Notes: a model not told the origin generated them from the sequence alone. DNA of 64,000 bases from Allorhizobium pseudoryzae (GCF_011046245.1 NZ_CP049241.1:2186001-2250000), one strand, 5' to 3'; positions 24,934 to 33,830 are shown, numbered from the stretch's first letter. Program-made: numbers and translations.

Positions 24934-25362
24934 TTAGACGAGGATGATCTTCGCCCCATAGGCGATGCAGACCAGCGCCGTCACCCGCGTGCGCAGCCGC
25001 CAGTACCAGGGCTTTTCGAGATGGGCGGTGGCGAGCCGGTAATCTGAGGCGAGGAGGGCGACGAAGATGGCGAGCTGGATGGCGAGCGCCCCGCGTCCCG
25101 GCTCGATCAGCAAAGTTCCCCAGGCGGCGAGCGCCAGCACGTTGCTGGCGATCAGGTGGCCGATTGCCGCGGTGTCGCGGCCCTGGACGATGCCCCACAA
25201 CGTTCCCGCCATGAAGGCGGCGATCACGGCGCCGTAGGTGAGGAAGCCGTGCAGCGCATCGACGGGTGCCAGGACGGGCAAGGTCGGCGGCAGCAGCAGG
25301 AAGAACGGCAGTGCCCCGGCATAGGTCAGGGCTTGCGTCAGCGGGCGGAAGGACGGGGTCAT
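24934..25362 (-). CDS. DUF3429 family membrane protein
   Basis: 142 residues from the ATG at 25362, overlapping the upstream FAD-oxidoreductase stop by four bases. Four to five hydrophobic segments are visible (ALTYAGALPFFLLLPP; FLTYGAVIAAFMAGTLWGIV; LIASNVLALAAWGTLLI; ALAIQLAIFVALLASDY; VTALVCIAYGAKIILV). The GTLWG motif is a family trait. It is the last gene of the DUF2256-FAD-DUF3429 operon that converges on phrB-SDR. Function unknown. Confidence 0.82.
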   Translation of the reverse strand: MTPSFRPLTQALTYAGALPFFLLLPPTLPVLAPVDALHGFLTYGAVIAAFMAGTLWGIVQGRDTAAIGHLIASNVLALAAWGTLLIEPGRGALAIQLAIFVALLASDYRLATAHLEKPWYWRLRTRVTALVCIAYGAKIILV

Positions 25363-26357
25363 GCGCGTGCCTCGGCAAGGTGTGTGTGCAGGGTATCCGC
25401 CAGGGCGATGCCGCTCAAGAATGCCGCTTCGACCCGGTTGCCGAGACACCAGTCGCCGCAGGCCGCGATCTGCCGTTCGCTGTCGAGGAGGAATGGCTGT
25501 CCCAGCGGCCGTGCCACATTGGCATACCGCCAGCGATGCAGATCGATCGACAGGGCATCCTGCCAGCCGATCATCGGGTAAAGGCTCTGGCAGGCCTCCA
25601 GCATCAGGTCGCGCACGGCTTCCGGCGGCGCGTCCAGATGGCGGTCGGACCAGCCGTTATCGGCATGCACCACCAGCGCCGGTGCCGGGTTGCGATCCGG
25701 CTTACTGTTGTTGGCGGCGATCCAACTGAGGACCGGGTGACGGATCCGGCTTGCCGCGAAGGGAAGAGCGGCTTCGTCCGGCAGGCGGATCATCAGCGTG
25801 AAACAGCTGTTCATGTCCACCCTGGCGAGGGCCTGGCGTACGCTTGGAGCAAACGGCAGGAGCTTTGCCGTCTGTGGTGCCGGGGCCGAGGAGACGATCC
25901 AGTCGAACGGGCCAAAGGGCCCCGTCTCGGTCATCAGATACCAGGCACCGGCCTCTCCCTCGACGGATTGCACCGGCATGCTGCACAAAACCGCAAGCCC
26001 ATCGGCCTGCGCACGCACCGGCGCCGTCATGCCGGGAACGCCAACGAACCGCGGTGAGCGGTCGTCGAGGCTCTGGACGGTGCCGTCTGCCTCGGTCTGC
26101 ATCAGGTCTGCATCCCAGGTCTCGATCACGCCCCGTTCGAGCGCCTCTTCCAGCGCTGCGTGGAACCGCGGATCGCGGATGGTGAAATACTGCGCGCCGT
26201 GATCGAAGTGTCCGTCTGGCCGCCTGCGGGTCGCCATGCGCCCGCCAAGACCGCGGCTCTTTTCGAAGATGGTCACATCGGCACGGTCGGCCAGGCTTCG
26301 TGCCAGGCTGACGCCTGCAATGCCGGCGCCAATGACGGCAATCTTCGGCTGTCCCAT
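25359..26357 (-). CDS. FAD-dependent amine-oxidase-like protein (renalase-like)
   Basis: 332 residues from the ATG at 26357. The dinucleotide motif is IAVIGAGIAGVSLARSL, with the second FAD-binding stretch EKSRGLGGRMATRR and FDHGAQYFTIRDPRF, which are typical of renalase/MAO-like oxidases next to photolyases. The C-terminal CGDWCLGNRVEAAFLSGIALAD completes the FAD fold. Its start shares bases with the stop of the small DUF2256 gene (TGATG), and its own stop overlaps DUF3429, so three proteins are made in step. The substrate is unknown. Confidence 0.87.
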   Translation of the reverse strand: MGQPKIAVIGAGIAGVSLARSLADRADVTIFEKSRGLGGRMATRRRPDGHFDHGAQYFTIRDPRFHAALEEALERGVIETWDADLMQTEADGTVQSLDDRSPRFVGVPGMTAPVRAQADGLAVLCSMPVQSVEGEAGAWYLMTETGPFGPFDWIVSSAPAPQTAKLLPFAPSVRQALARVDMNSCFTLMIRLPDEAALPFAASRIRHPVLSWIAANNSKPDRNPAPALVVHADNGWSDRHLDAPPEAVRDLMLEACQSLYPMIGWQDALSIDLHRWRYANVARPLGQPFLLDSERQIAACGDWCLGNRVEAAFLSGIALADTLHTHLAEARA

Positions 26358-26506
26358 CAACGTCTCCCTTTCGATCTGCGGCAGCGCTCCGAACAATATT
26401 TGACCTGCTCCCAATCGCGCGCCCATTTTCTGCGCCAGCTGAACGGGCGGCCGCAGGCTGGGCAGGTCTTGGTCGGCAACTGGGTTTTGGGCGTCTGCCT
26501 GGGCAT
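26357..26506 (-). CDS. DUF2256 mini-protein (zinc-ribbon-like, 49 residues)
   Basis: A very short gene. From the ATG at 26506 it encodes 49 residues with two cysteine pairs, TCPACGRPF (Cys15, Cys18) and YCSERC (Cys38, Cys42), and the conserved [15 protein letters not shown] stretch that defines DUF2256. The pattern suggests a zinc knuckle. The stop codon overlaps the next ATG as TGATG, so it is coupled to the FAD-oxidoreductase. DUF2256 genes are repeatedly found beside photolyase/cryptochrome genes; the molecular role is unknown. Confidence 0.85.
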   Translation of the reverse strand: MPRQTPKTQLPTKTCPACGRPFSWRRKWARDWEQVKYCSERCRRSKGRR

Positions 26507-26598
26507 CTGACGCTCCTGACTTCACACGATTGCGATTTACGCACGGACGCAGCCGACAGATCAGCAATTTGATATGTGACAAGAAATCAGAACGAATT

Positions 26599-26614
26599 TT
26601 AACCAATGGTTAAC
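26599..26614 (+). promoter_or_regulatory. CtrA-type box upstream of the flagellin gene
   Basis: TTAACCAATGGTTAAC is an exact match to the CtrA consensus TTAA-N7-TTAAC and is also a 15-bp palindrome. It lies 73 bases before the flagellin ATG. CtrA is the alphaproteobacterial cell-cycle regulator that controls many motility genes. Confidence 0.65.
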
Positions 26615-26686
26615 CATGCTTCGTTCAGATGGGGCATCTCGATTTGCTTATGAAAAGCAGCAGCTTACCCTAAAATTTGGATTGTT

Positions 26687-28432
26687 ATGACCAGCATTGT
26701 AACAAATGTCGGCGCACTTTCTGCGCTTGCGACCCTGCGGACGATTTCCGGTTCCATGCAGCAGGTTCAATCCGAGGTCGCGACGGGCGCCCGCATTTCC
26801 ACCGCTGCGGACAATGCCGCCTACTGGTCAATTTCGACCACCATGACGTCGGACAAGAAAGCGATTTCCGCGGTAGCCGACGCGCTGAACCTCGCCGATG
26901 CGATGGTGAACGTAGCTTATGAAGGCTTGAACGCTGCGGTGGACGTTCTCGCAGAATTCAAGGCCAAACTTATTGCCGGCAGGGAGCCTGGGGTCGATAC
27001 CGGCAAGGTCCAGAAGGAACTGGACCAGTTGCAGGACCAGATGATGTCGATTGCCACGTCTGCCAGTTTCAATGGCCAGAACTGGCTTAACACCAACGTC
27101 AACGACATCTTCGATCCTGCGCAAAACACTACGTCGATGGTTGCTTCCTTTTCCCGCGGCGCAAGCGGCGTTTCACTGGGAACCATGGAGCATAGACTGG
27201 CGGAAACTTCGCTCTTCAATTCGACCGGAGGGGGGCTGTTGCAGGCCGATCCGCGCGATCCGAAGACGTTGGGCGGCATTCGGTATGAATATTTGGACAC
27301 GGACCGACATCTGGTGCGAAGCACAAGCAATTACTCGGGATCTGGCGCTCCATCCTTCGTCTTTAACTTTACAGGACCACTGCAGTTTGGCGCCGGCGAT
27401 TCTATCACGTTTGATGTCACTGTGGACAAAGACAATCCGGCCGATGGCCTGCCCAACCCACAGGATCCCGGTCTGACGACATCTATTACCATCGACCGTT
27501 CGACAATCGATACAGTGCTCGGTGCCGGTGCTAACGGCCGAGTTTCAACCTACGTTGACTACGAGCGTGTGCTGTTTCATGCGCTGTCCGCGACCGGCAG
27601 TGGAGCTTATGCAACGACCTATACCGACTGGCGACACCAGCCGATCATTGACAGGATTGGAATCGGTTCAAACGAGACCTCCGGTCTCAACGGCTCCTAT
27701 ATTGGCATCTCGAACTTCACCAGCACGGTCGGTTCCGGCGGACTGAGCAATAAGGAGCAGTTTTCGTCCCGCGGTCAGGACCATACCCTCTATTTCAAAC
27801 CGTTCAGAATTTTTGATGGCGTAGAGGTCAGCTTCGATTTCGATATCAACCGGGCTGCACCCCAAAGCTATAGCTTCGACCGCGACTACATCAACACGAC
27901 CCTGGGTGAAACAGACGGCAGCGTGGATACTGCGGTCGAGATGCAAACGCTGCTTCAGTCCATGCTGTCGGCAGACTGGCCGGACCTCATCATCGACGTG
28001 CCCACGGCAGACACCATAACGCTGGAAACGGATGTCAATGCAGACCGGTTGGCGGGGGCCAAGACCTCGATCGGATTCACTGGAATTTCCGTTAATATCG
28101 AGCCGATCCCGACGCTCAACTTCATGGATATCGACATTGCCGTCAGACCGGATCTGATCGAGACCTATATCAACTATGTTGATGTTGTCTCCGAACGCGT
28201 GATCGACGGCGCGTCGACGCTCGGCGCGCTGCAAAACCGCATCGGCCTGCAAGGGGATTTTGCCGAGAGCCTGATGGACAGCATCGACACAGGTATCGGT
28301 AAACTGGTGGATGCCGACATGAACGAGGCTTCTACACGGTTGAAGGCGTTGCAGACGCAGGAACAGCTCGCGACCCAGGCGCTATCGATCGCCAATTCCG
28401 CCAACCAGAACATCCTGCAACTGCTGCAATAA
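26687..28432 (+). CDS. Orphan flagellin-family protein, large (581 residues)
   Basis: The N-terminal D0/D1 part (residues 1 to about 140: TNVGALSALATLRTISGSMQQVQSEVATGARISTAADNAAYWSI) and the C-terminal part (about 500-581: STLGALQNRIGLQGDFAESLMDSID, then STRLKALQTQEQLATQALSIANSANQNILQLL) are standard rhizobial flagellin. The middle (about 150-490) is a long surface-exposed insert rich in Thr, Ser, Asp and Gly. Usual rhizobial flagellins have about 320-430 residues. No other flagellar gene is in the window. It may be an accessory filament subunit. A CtrA-type box lies upstream. Confidence 0.88.
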   Translation: MTSIVTNVGALSALATLRTISGSMQQVQSEVATGARISTAADNAAYWSISTTMTSDKKAISAVADALNLADAMVNVAYEGLNAAVDVLAEFKAKLIAGREPGVDTGKVQKELDQLQDQMMSIATSASFNGQNWLNTNVNDIFDPAQNTTSMVASFSRGASGVSLGTMEHRLAETSLFNSTGGGLLQADPRDPKTLGGIRYEYLDTDRHLVRSTSNYSGSGAPSFVFNFTGPLQFGAGDSITFDVTVDKDNPADGLPNPQDPGLTTSITIDRSTIDTVLGAGANGRVSTYVDYERVLFHALSATGSGAYATTYTDWRHQPIIDRIGIGSNETSGLNGSYIGISNFTSTVGSGGLSNKEQFSSRGQDHTLYFKPFRIFDGVEVSFDFDINRAAPQSYSFDRDYINTTLGETDGSVDTAVEMQTLLQSMLSADWPDLIIDVPTADTITLETDVNADRLAGAKTSIGFTGISVNIEPIPTLNFMDIDIAVRPDLIETYINYVDVVSERVIDGASTLGALQNRIGLQGDFAESLMDSIDTGIGKLVDADMNEASTRLKALQTQEQLATQALSIANSANQNILQLLQ

Positions 28433-28477
28433 GGCACAGGCGATCCGTGATCACGGGGCATCGCAGCCGGCCGCTGG

Positions 28478-30202
28478 TCAGCGCGATGCCACCGCATTCT
28501 GCGGCTTGGCGAAGATCCGCATGGTGCGACGCTTCATGCCGTTGACGTTGCGGCCCACCGCCGTCGCCGTTTCCAAGACGGGTGTCCCGCGCCGGGCAAG
28601 CTCTGCCCGGAAGGCGGCGCTGTCTTCATCCGCCACCACGGCGACGGCGCAGTCGGCTTCCTGGAAGAGCACGGCCGCCTGTTGCGCATCGACCAGCCGG
28701 GTGCGCGTTCCGAGCCAAAAGACGATGCTGGGTTCGCCATAGCCGGAGACGATCATTTGCGGGTTGCTGCAGGTTCGGGCCGAGGCGACCGCTTCGGCAA
28801 TCCGGTCGGACAGCCAGAATTCGCGTGCCTGCGGCAGAAGGGCGGCATAGGCCATCGTATAGGCAAGGCCCGCGGTCACCGTCATGGCGGCAAGTCCCGG
28901 CATCAACCGGTCGGCGAGGAACAGCCGCCAGGCCGCGAGGCCGGCCACCGCGACGAGGAGGCCAAGCGCTACGCCCGCAACACTCACATGCCCTTGAAAA
29001 TGATAGAGCGCGACATTGAGGCCGATGCCGAGGATGAGCCCGCCCGCCGCCATGCCAAAATAGGTGAAGCGGAACCACCCGGTGTCCCGGCGAAGCCCGC
29101 CTTGCGTCAACGCTACGGCGGTCAGCACCGCGAGCGCCGGCATCATCGGCAGCACGTAGTTCGGCAGCTTGGTCGCCGTCAGCTCAAAGACGAGCCAGGC
29201 GGGCACCGCCCAGAAGAACAGGAATTGCACGGCCTTGTCGCGCCGGTTCTTCCAGGCAAAGACGAAGGCGAGCGAGGCAAAGACCGAAAGCGGCCAGAAG
29301 GTGCCGAGCGCCACGGCGAGATAGGTGCCGGGCGGCGCGCCATGGCTTTCCTGCGCCGTGGCGATCTTGCCCAGCACATCGCGGCCGAGCGACTCGCGGA
29401 AGAAATCGCCGCCGGAAATCATGCCGATGGCGATCAGCCAGGGCAGAACCACCGCCGCCATGGCGATGATGCCCTTGACCGGCGACAGCGACCGTAACAG
29501 CGAGAAGGAGCGTTCGGTGAGCGTCAGCCCAAGCCCGGTCAGGCCGATGATCAGCGGCGCCATCGGCCCCTTGATCAGGATGCCGAGGCCAAGCGACAGC
29601 CAGAAGAGCGCATTGCGCCAGAAGACCTGGCGCCGTTCGGGGTCGAGACAGGCATGGAGGAGGGCGAACTGACAGGCGAGGATGGTGGCGCAGAGCATCG
29701 CATCGGTCTTGGCGATGCGCGCCTCCAGCGCCAGTTCCACGGTGGTGACCGCCAGCAGCCCGGCGATCAGCCCTGCCTTCGGTCCGGAGATGCGGTTCGC
29801 CATGCCGTAGGTGAAGAGGCCGACGAGGACGGCGCCGATCAGCGACGGCAGGCGGTAGACCCAGAGCGGACTCTTTTCGCCATAACCGCTCGCCAGTCCC
29901 GTCAGGCCCTGCAGCCAATAGATGCCGACCGGTTTTTTGTAGCGCGGATTGTCCTGAAAGCGGATATCGACCCAGTTGTGGCTCTCCAGCATCTGCCGGC
30001 TCGCCTGCACGTAGAGCGCCTCGTCGCGATCGGTCAGCGGCAGCAGGCCGAGGCCGGGAAGCAGCACGAAGAGCGACACGAGGACGAGGATGACAAGGTT
30101 CAGCCCATGCCGCCTTCTCCCTGCGACCGAAGGATATGCTCCACCCGGAGCCGCCGCGTTTACGTCTGCGGACTGTCTTTCGCCCATGCTGCTGCCCATC
30201 AT
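28478..30202 (-). CDS. GT39 family glycosyltransferase (ArnT/PMT-like), multi-pass
   Basis: About 574 residues from the ATG at 30202 (other ATGs at 30250 and 30187). Around a dozen hydrophobic helices; the first extracytoplasmic loop carries the catalytic acidic pair in LPLTDRDEALYVQASRQMLESHNW, followed by RYKKPVGIYWLQ, as in ArnT-like enzymes that use polyprenyl-phosphate sugar donors. The C-terminal soluble domain is about 120 residues. A lipid A or surface-polysaccharide substrate is likely but unproven. The gene converges on the flagellin gene with a 45-base gap; flagellin glycosylation is conceivable only from that position. Confidence 0.87.
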   Translation of the reverse strand: MMGSSMGERQSADVNAAAPGGAYPSVAGRRRHGLNLVILVLVSLFVLLPGLGLLPLTDRDEALYVQASRQMLESHNWVDIRFQDNPRYKKPVGIYWLQGLTGLASGYGEKSPLWVYRLPSLIGAVLVGLFTYGMANRISGPKAGLIAGLLAVTTVELALEARIAKTDAMLCATILACQFALLHACLDPERRQVFWRNALFWLSLGLGILIKGPMAPLIIGLTGLGLTLTERSFSLLRSLSPVKGIIAMAAVVLPWLIAIGMISGGDFFRESLGRDVLGKIATAQESHGAPPGTYLAVALGTFWPLSVFASLAFVFAWKNRRDKAVQFLFFWAVPAWLVFELTATKLPNYVLPMMPALAVLTAVALTQGGLRRDTGWFRFTYFGMAAGGLILGIGLNVALYHFQGHVSVAGVALGLLVAVAGLAAWRLFLADRLMPGLAAMTVTAGLAYTMAYAALLPQAREFWLSDRIAEAVASARTCSNPQMIVSGYGEPSIVFWLGTRTRLVDAQQAAVLFQEADCAVAVVADEDSAAFRAELARRGTPVLETATAVGRNVNGMKRRTMRIFAKPQNAVASR

Positions 30203-30436
30203 CTGACCGTCCGGCAAGAGCGGCTCACAGACCTCTGCCGCGGCGCACAAAACGCCGAGGTGCGCGCGAAGTCAATGCGGCTTTGCGGGTTGGGACGCAC
30301 GGTGTAAGTTGTGGGGGAAGACAATTGTTATTCATAGCATTACTAACGAATTTCTGTGTGTTGTCGGACATGAAATCCATTAAAAATTGTAATCTATTGA
30401 CGTAGTTCAGTATTGCGTTGCTGTTGCTATGCTGTG

Positions 30437-31156
30437 TCATCGGCAAATATCTGGATTAATTGCTTTTTGTTCTTGTTTTAGGATTGAGGTAGTTATTGAA
30501 ATTGCAATCATGCTGGTATGGGAAAACGCTGCGCAGAGTTCGTCATAAAGTTCTGCCGGTATGTGTGGGCTCTCTGGTCCAATAGCTAATTGGATAGAAA
30601 GAGAGCCGTCATCATTCACGACGCTTGTGGAGTGATTTAAAGCATGATGAATGTGCATTCCAGACAAGTGCACCATGCCCGAGGTGCGTTCATAAACCTT
30701 CTTGATCCAGTCATGCTCGACGTTCAAGGCGTTAAGTAGGACTGCATCCCGAAGTCTGTCGCCGCTTTTTGGGCGAATCCGATCGTACCTTTCTCCACCT
30801 AGAAGCTTCATGGCACCGTCATGAGGGTCAGCCATAAGGCGGAGACCGTAGACGCGCATTGATGTGTCGATCTGCATTCTAACAATAGCGCTGGCTACAG
30901 GATAATTGCGAGCGGTTATCATTGCCTGAAATCCAGCGGCGTTGGATTCAACGCGCTGGAGCGCAGCCAACAGGAACAGGGTCACCGAACTGAAGTTCTT
31001 ATATCCCTGCAAAAGGTCCATCGTATATTTCTTGTTCTCATGGATAGCCGTTTGCAAATCATTCAAACTGTATGGGTAATCCAAGGTTCCACCCCTCTTG
31101 CTGACTGCAACAAAAAGAAAGTAAGCGCGCAGCTCGGCGCTGCTGCAGCCCGTCAT
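30437..31156 (-). CDS. Accessory helical protein of unknown function beside tRNA-Arg
   Basis: Up to 239 residues; the start is uncertain, since a TTG at 31084 preceded by GAGGGG also fits. Composition is clearly more A/T-rich than the window average. It is mostly helical, with AALQRVESNAAGFQAMITARNYPVASAIVRMQIDTSMRVYGL and a His-rich middle (SGMVHLSGMHIHHALNHS). This layout recalls DUF5677/HEPN-like helical families, but no definite motif is found. It sits just past the 3' end of tRNA-Arg, a usual landing site for islands, and is probably horizontally acquired. Confidence 0.6.
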   Translation of the reverse strand: MTGCSSAELRAYFLFVAVSKRGGTLDYPYSLNDLQTAIHENKKYTMDLLQGYKNFSSVTLFLLAALQRVESNAAGFQAMITARNYPVASAIVRMQIDTSMRVYGLRLMADPHDGAMKLLGGERYDRIRPKSGDRLRDAVLLNALNVEHDWIKKVYERTSGMVHLSGMHIHHALNHSTSVVNDDGSLSIQLAIGPESPHIPAELYDELCAAFSHTSMIAISITTSILKQEQKAINPDICR

Positions 31157-31251
31157 TCATTTCTTCGAGCGGCTTCAATTTCGCTTGGCAATCAACGAAA
31201 GGCGCTTCAACTAATTTGCAGCATGTTACGGCGTGAAAAGTACTTGAAAAA

Positions 31252-31328
31252 TGGCGCACCCGACAGGATTCGAACCTGTGACCTTTGGAATCGGAATCCA
31301 ACACTCTATCCAGCTGAGCTACGGGTGC
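31252..31328 (-). tRNA. tRNA-Arg (anticodon CCG)
   Basis: 77 nucleotides on the minus strand. The acceptor stem GCACCCG pairs with CGGGTGC, followed by G and an encoded CCA. The D arm is GCTCAGCTGGATAGAGT, the anticodon stem TTGGA/TCCAA encloses TTCCGAT with anticodon CCG, and the T arm is CAGGTTCGAATCCTG. All stems pair. It reads CGG arginine codons, common in this GC-rich genome. Confidence 0.97.
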
Positions 31329-31465
31329 GTGCCTGTTTGGGAATCGGTGCGAAGCGCGCCGTTCCTGCCGGTGGAGGGTTCATAACAAAGGACGGCGCCG
31401 GCATCAATCGGGAAACGTCAGAAAATGCAAACGTGCTGCACGAGGCGGTGGAGCGGTGGTGGCGA

Positions 31466-31924
31466 TCAGCGGAAGAACGTCAGCCGCTGGGCGCGGTCGA
31501 CCAGCATGTTGGCGATCGTCATGCGGATCGTTGCCTCGCGGCGGAATTCGGGATGGACGCGGTCCGGATGGTTGAGCTTGGCAAAGCTGCGGCGCTTTTC
31601 CGCCAGCACCTCCGAGGTGTCGGTGATCAACAGCGCCAGATCCTCCTCGACCTCCGCCTCGCTGAGGCGCGACAGGTAGGCGGGTTTTTCGGGCGGGGCA
31701 TCCGGCTTTGGCGCCGGCACGGTCTCGGCCGGGCGATCGGCCAGAAGAGCCAGATAGGCGTGGCTTGCGCGCGCCGGCGCTTCCGCCGTCTCGATGGGGG
31801 CGGCGAAGCTGGCGTTCAGGCCGGATATGCGAAAGACCGGCTCTTCGGCAACGGGTTGCTCCTCCGGTGCCTCGTGGTGGAGCCGGGTCAGGATGGATTG
31901 AAAGACCGATTTGCCAAACAGCAT
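31466..31924 (-). CDS. Protein with a divergent J-domain-like C-terminus
   Basis: 152 residues from the ATG at 31924. The N-terminal 85 residues are Ala/Pro/Glu-rich and probably disordered. The C-terminal part (SEAEVEEDLALL, then LAEKRRSFAKLNHPDRVHPEFRREATIRMTIANMLVDRA) has the HPD tripeptide between two helices, as in DnaJ J-domains, though helix I is poorly conserved. It could recruit an Hsp70, but this is inferred from the motif alone. It stands alone between tRNA-Arg and the transglutaminase operon. Confidence 0.7.
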   Translation of the reverse strand: MLFGKSVFQSILTRLHHEAPEEQPVAEEPVFRISGLNASFAAPIETAEAPARASHAYLALLADRPAETVPAPKPDAPPEKPAYLSRLSEAEVEEDLALLITDTSEVLAEKRRSFAKLNHPDRVHPEFRREATIRMTIANMLVDRAQRLTFFR

Positions 31925-32021
31925 GGGTTCTCCCCTGGTGGCGGGGAGATAAGCACGCAAAGATGGCGCAAAGCTTGCGGTTACGTGAGGCCAGCCGCGA
32001 AAAGGGGAAGTCCTCCGATGG

Positions 32022-32861
32022 TCACCCCTGGCTCTGGCTTTGCCCGGTCTGATCCTGGCTCTGCCCTTCGGTCGAGACGCGGAGCGCCACCTTGAGGTTT
32101 TCGCCAGCAGAGCCGATGCGCATGCCGGAGACGGGGGCGGCATCTCGGTAGCAGAGGCCGGTTGCGATGCGCACATAACGCTCATCCGGGCAGATCTTGT
32201 TGGCGGCGTCGAAGCCGACCCAGCCAAGGCCCGGCACATGCACCTCTGCCCAGGCATGGGTTGCCACCTGTTCCACCTGGCCCTCCATCAGCAGATAGCC
32301 GGAGACATAACGGGCCGGCAGGCCGAGAAAACGGGCCGCAGAGACAAGGATATGGGCGTGGTCCTGGCAGACGCCGCTTCTGGCTTCGAGCGCCTGTTCC
32401 GCGGTGGTTTCTGAATCGGTGGTGCCGGGCAGATAGGCGACGGCTTCGTGGATCGCCTCCATCAGCGCATGCATCTGCGCCAGTTCGCTATCTCCCTTGA
32501 CGCTGCGGGCCAGGTCCTTGATCAGTTTTCCGGCCTTGGTCAGCGGTGTGTCGCGCAGATAGAGCCAGAGCGGAACAAACCCCTGGTGCGGGCCCACCAC
32601 GCCTGCCTTGTCCTGGGTCTCGACCTCGCCGGAGGCGGTGATGCGGATCAGGTGTTCGCCGCCTTCGACGGAAACGAGGTTGACCTGGTTGCCGAACTGG
32701 TCGGCATAGCCTGCCTCGATCGTGGCGCCATCGACCACAAGATCCCAATGGATCACGGTTTGGTTCGTGCCGCTCTGCGGCCGCAGCCTCAGGCGCTGCA
32801 GCGCATAGGCCACCGGCTCGTCGTAGAGATATTCGGTCGTATGAGAAATCTTCAATCGCAT
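32022..32861 (-). CDS. Transglutaminase-like family protein
   Basis: 279 residues with an N-terminal beta domain (MRLKISHTTEYLYDEPVAYALQRLRLRPQ) and a papain-like core in which the catalytic triad is visible: Cys165 in SGVCQDHAH, His202 in THAWAEVHVPG and Asp218 in VGFDAAN. No signal peptide. The C-terminus is a Gln/Ser-rich tail. It is the third gene of an operon with a circularly permuted ATP-grasp and an alpha-E protein. In comparative work this trio is predicted to make and process peptide conjugates, with this protein as peptidase or transferase. Confidence 0.9.
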   Translation of the reverse strand: MRLKISHTTEYLYDEPVAYALQRLRLRPQSGTNQTVIHWDLVVDGATIEAGYADQFGNQVNLVSVEGGEHLIRITASGEVETQDKAGVVGPHQGFVPLWLYLRDTPLTKAGKLIKDLARSVKGDSELAQMHALMEAIHEAVAYLPGTTDSETTAEQALEARSGVCQDHAHILVSAARFLGLPARYVSGYLLMEGQVEQVATHAWAEVHVPGLGWVGFDAANKICPDERYVRIATGLCYRDAAPVSGMRIGSAGENLKVALRVSTEGQSQDQTGQSQSQG

Positions 32862-32888
32862 TGCGGCTGGTCCGTCCCCCGGTCCGCT

Positions 32889-33830
32889 TCAGTGGTAGAA
32901 GCGGTAGCCTTCTGAAATTTCGGCGCTGAGTTGGTTGTTGCGGCTGATGAAATCCTCCAGGAACTCATGCAGGCCCTGGTCCATCACATCGGTGATCGAA
33001 CCGCGGGTCAGCATGGTCTTGATCGATGCCGCCGTCTCATGCGCCGTGTGGTGCTGGCCGTATTCCCGTTCCAGATAGCCCAGATTGCTGACGATCTTTT
33101 CGTAGCAATAGGCGAGCGAGCGCGGCATGCGCACGTTGAGGATCAGGAAGTCGGCGATGTTCGACGGCCGGTATTCGGCATCATAGACCCAGCCGTAGGA
33201 GCGATGGGCGGAGACCGAGCGCAGGATCGATTCCCACTGGAAATTGTCGAGCGAGGAGCCCACCTGGCTGACGGCCGGCAGCAGCACGTAATATTTCACG
33301 TCGAGAATGCGGCTGGTGTTGTCGGCCCGCTCGATGAAGGTGCCGATGCGCGAGAAATTATACTGGTCGTTGCGCAACATGGAGCCATGGAAGGCGCCGC
33401 GGATGAGCCCGGCGCGTCGCTTGATCGTATCGATCACCTGCGGCAGGTCGGCGGCCTTCACCTTGCGGCCGAGCAGCTGTTTGAGCTCGATCCAGCACTC
33501 GTTCGTCGCCTCCCAGGTCTCGCGCGTCAAGGCCGTGCGCACCATGCGGGCATTGTTGCGGCCCGATTCGATGCAAGACATGACGCTCGACGGATTGGCG
33601 AGGTCGCGCAGCAGGTAATCGATGGCGTTTGCCGCCGTCACCGTGTCATGCACCTCGCCGAAGGCCTCGCGCACACCCGCACTCTGCAAAACGCCATCCC
33701 AATCCTCGTCCGTCGAGCCGGATCGGGTCAGGGAGACCCTGAGGCCGGCATCCACAAGGCGGGCGATGTTTTCGGCGCGCTCGATGTAACGGAACATCCA
33801 GTAGAGGCCGTTTGCGGTTCTTCCCAACAT
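32889..33830 (-). CDS. Alpha-E domain protein (DUF403)
   Basis: 313-residue all-helical protein with the family start MLGRTANGLYWMFRYIERAENIARLVDAGLR and conserved SCIESGRNNARMVR, TFIERADNTSRILDVKYY and ENILVE-like helices. It belongs to a family always found with circularly permuted ATP-grasp and transglutaminase genes. The alpha-E domain is thought to be a structural or substrate-handling partner; its biochemical role is not established. The gene is second in the operon, 12 bases after the ATP-grasp gene and 27 bases before the transglutaminase gene. Confidence 0.9.
   Translation of the reverse strand: MLGRTANGLYWMFRYIERAENIARLVDAGLRVSLTRSGSTDEDWDGVLQSAGVREAFGEVHDTVTAANAIDYLLRDLANPSSVMSCIESGRNNARMVRTALTRETWEATNECWIELKQLLGRKVKAADLPQVIDTIKRRAGLIRGAFHGSMLRNDQYNFSRIGTFIERADNTSRILDVKYYVLLPAVSQVGSSLDNFQWESILRSVSAHRSYGWVYDAEYRPSNIADFLILNVRMPRSLAYCYEKIVSNLGYLEREYGQHHTAHETAASIKTMLTRGSITDVMDQGLHEFLEDFISRNNQLSAEISEGYRFYH

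Noticed and set aside
28445..28456. Terminator after the flagellin gene
   Set aside because: CCGTGATCACGG is a perfect but short palindrome without a T run; not enough to call a terminator.
30303..31328. Complete integrative element at tRNA-Arg
   Set aside because: No integrase, and no second copy of the tRNA 3' end was found in the flanking kilobase; only a possible remnant is claimed.
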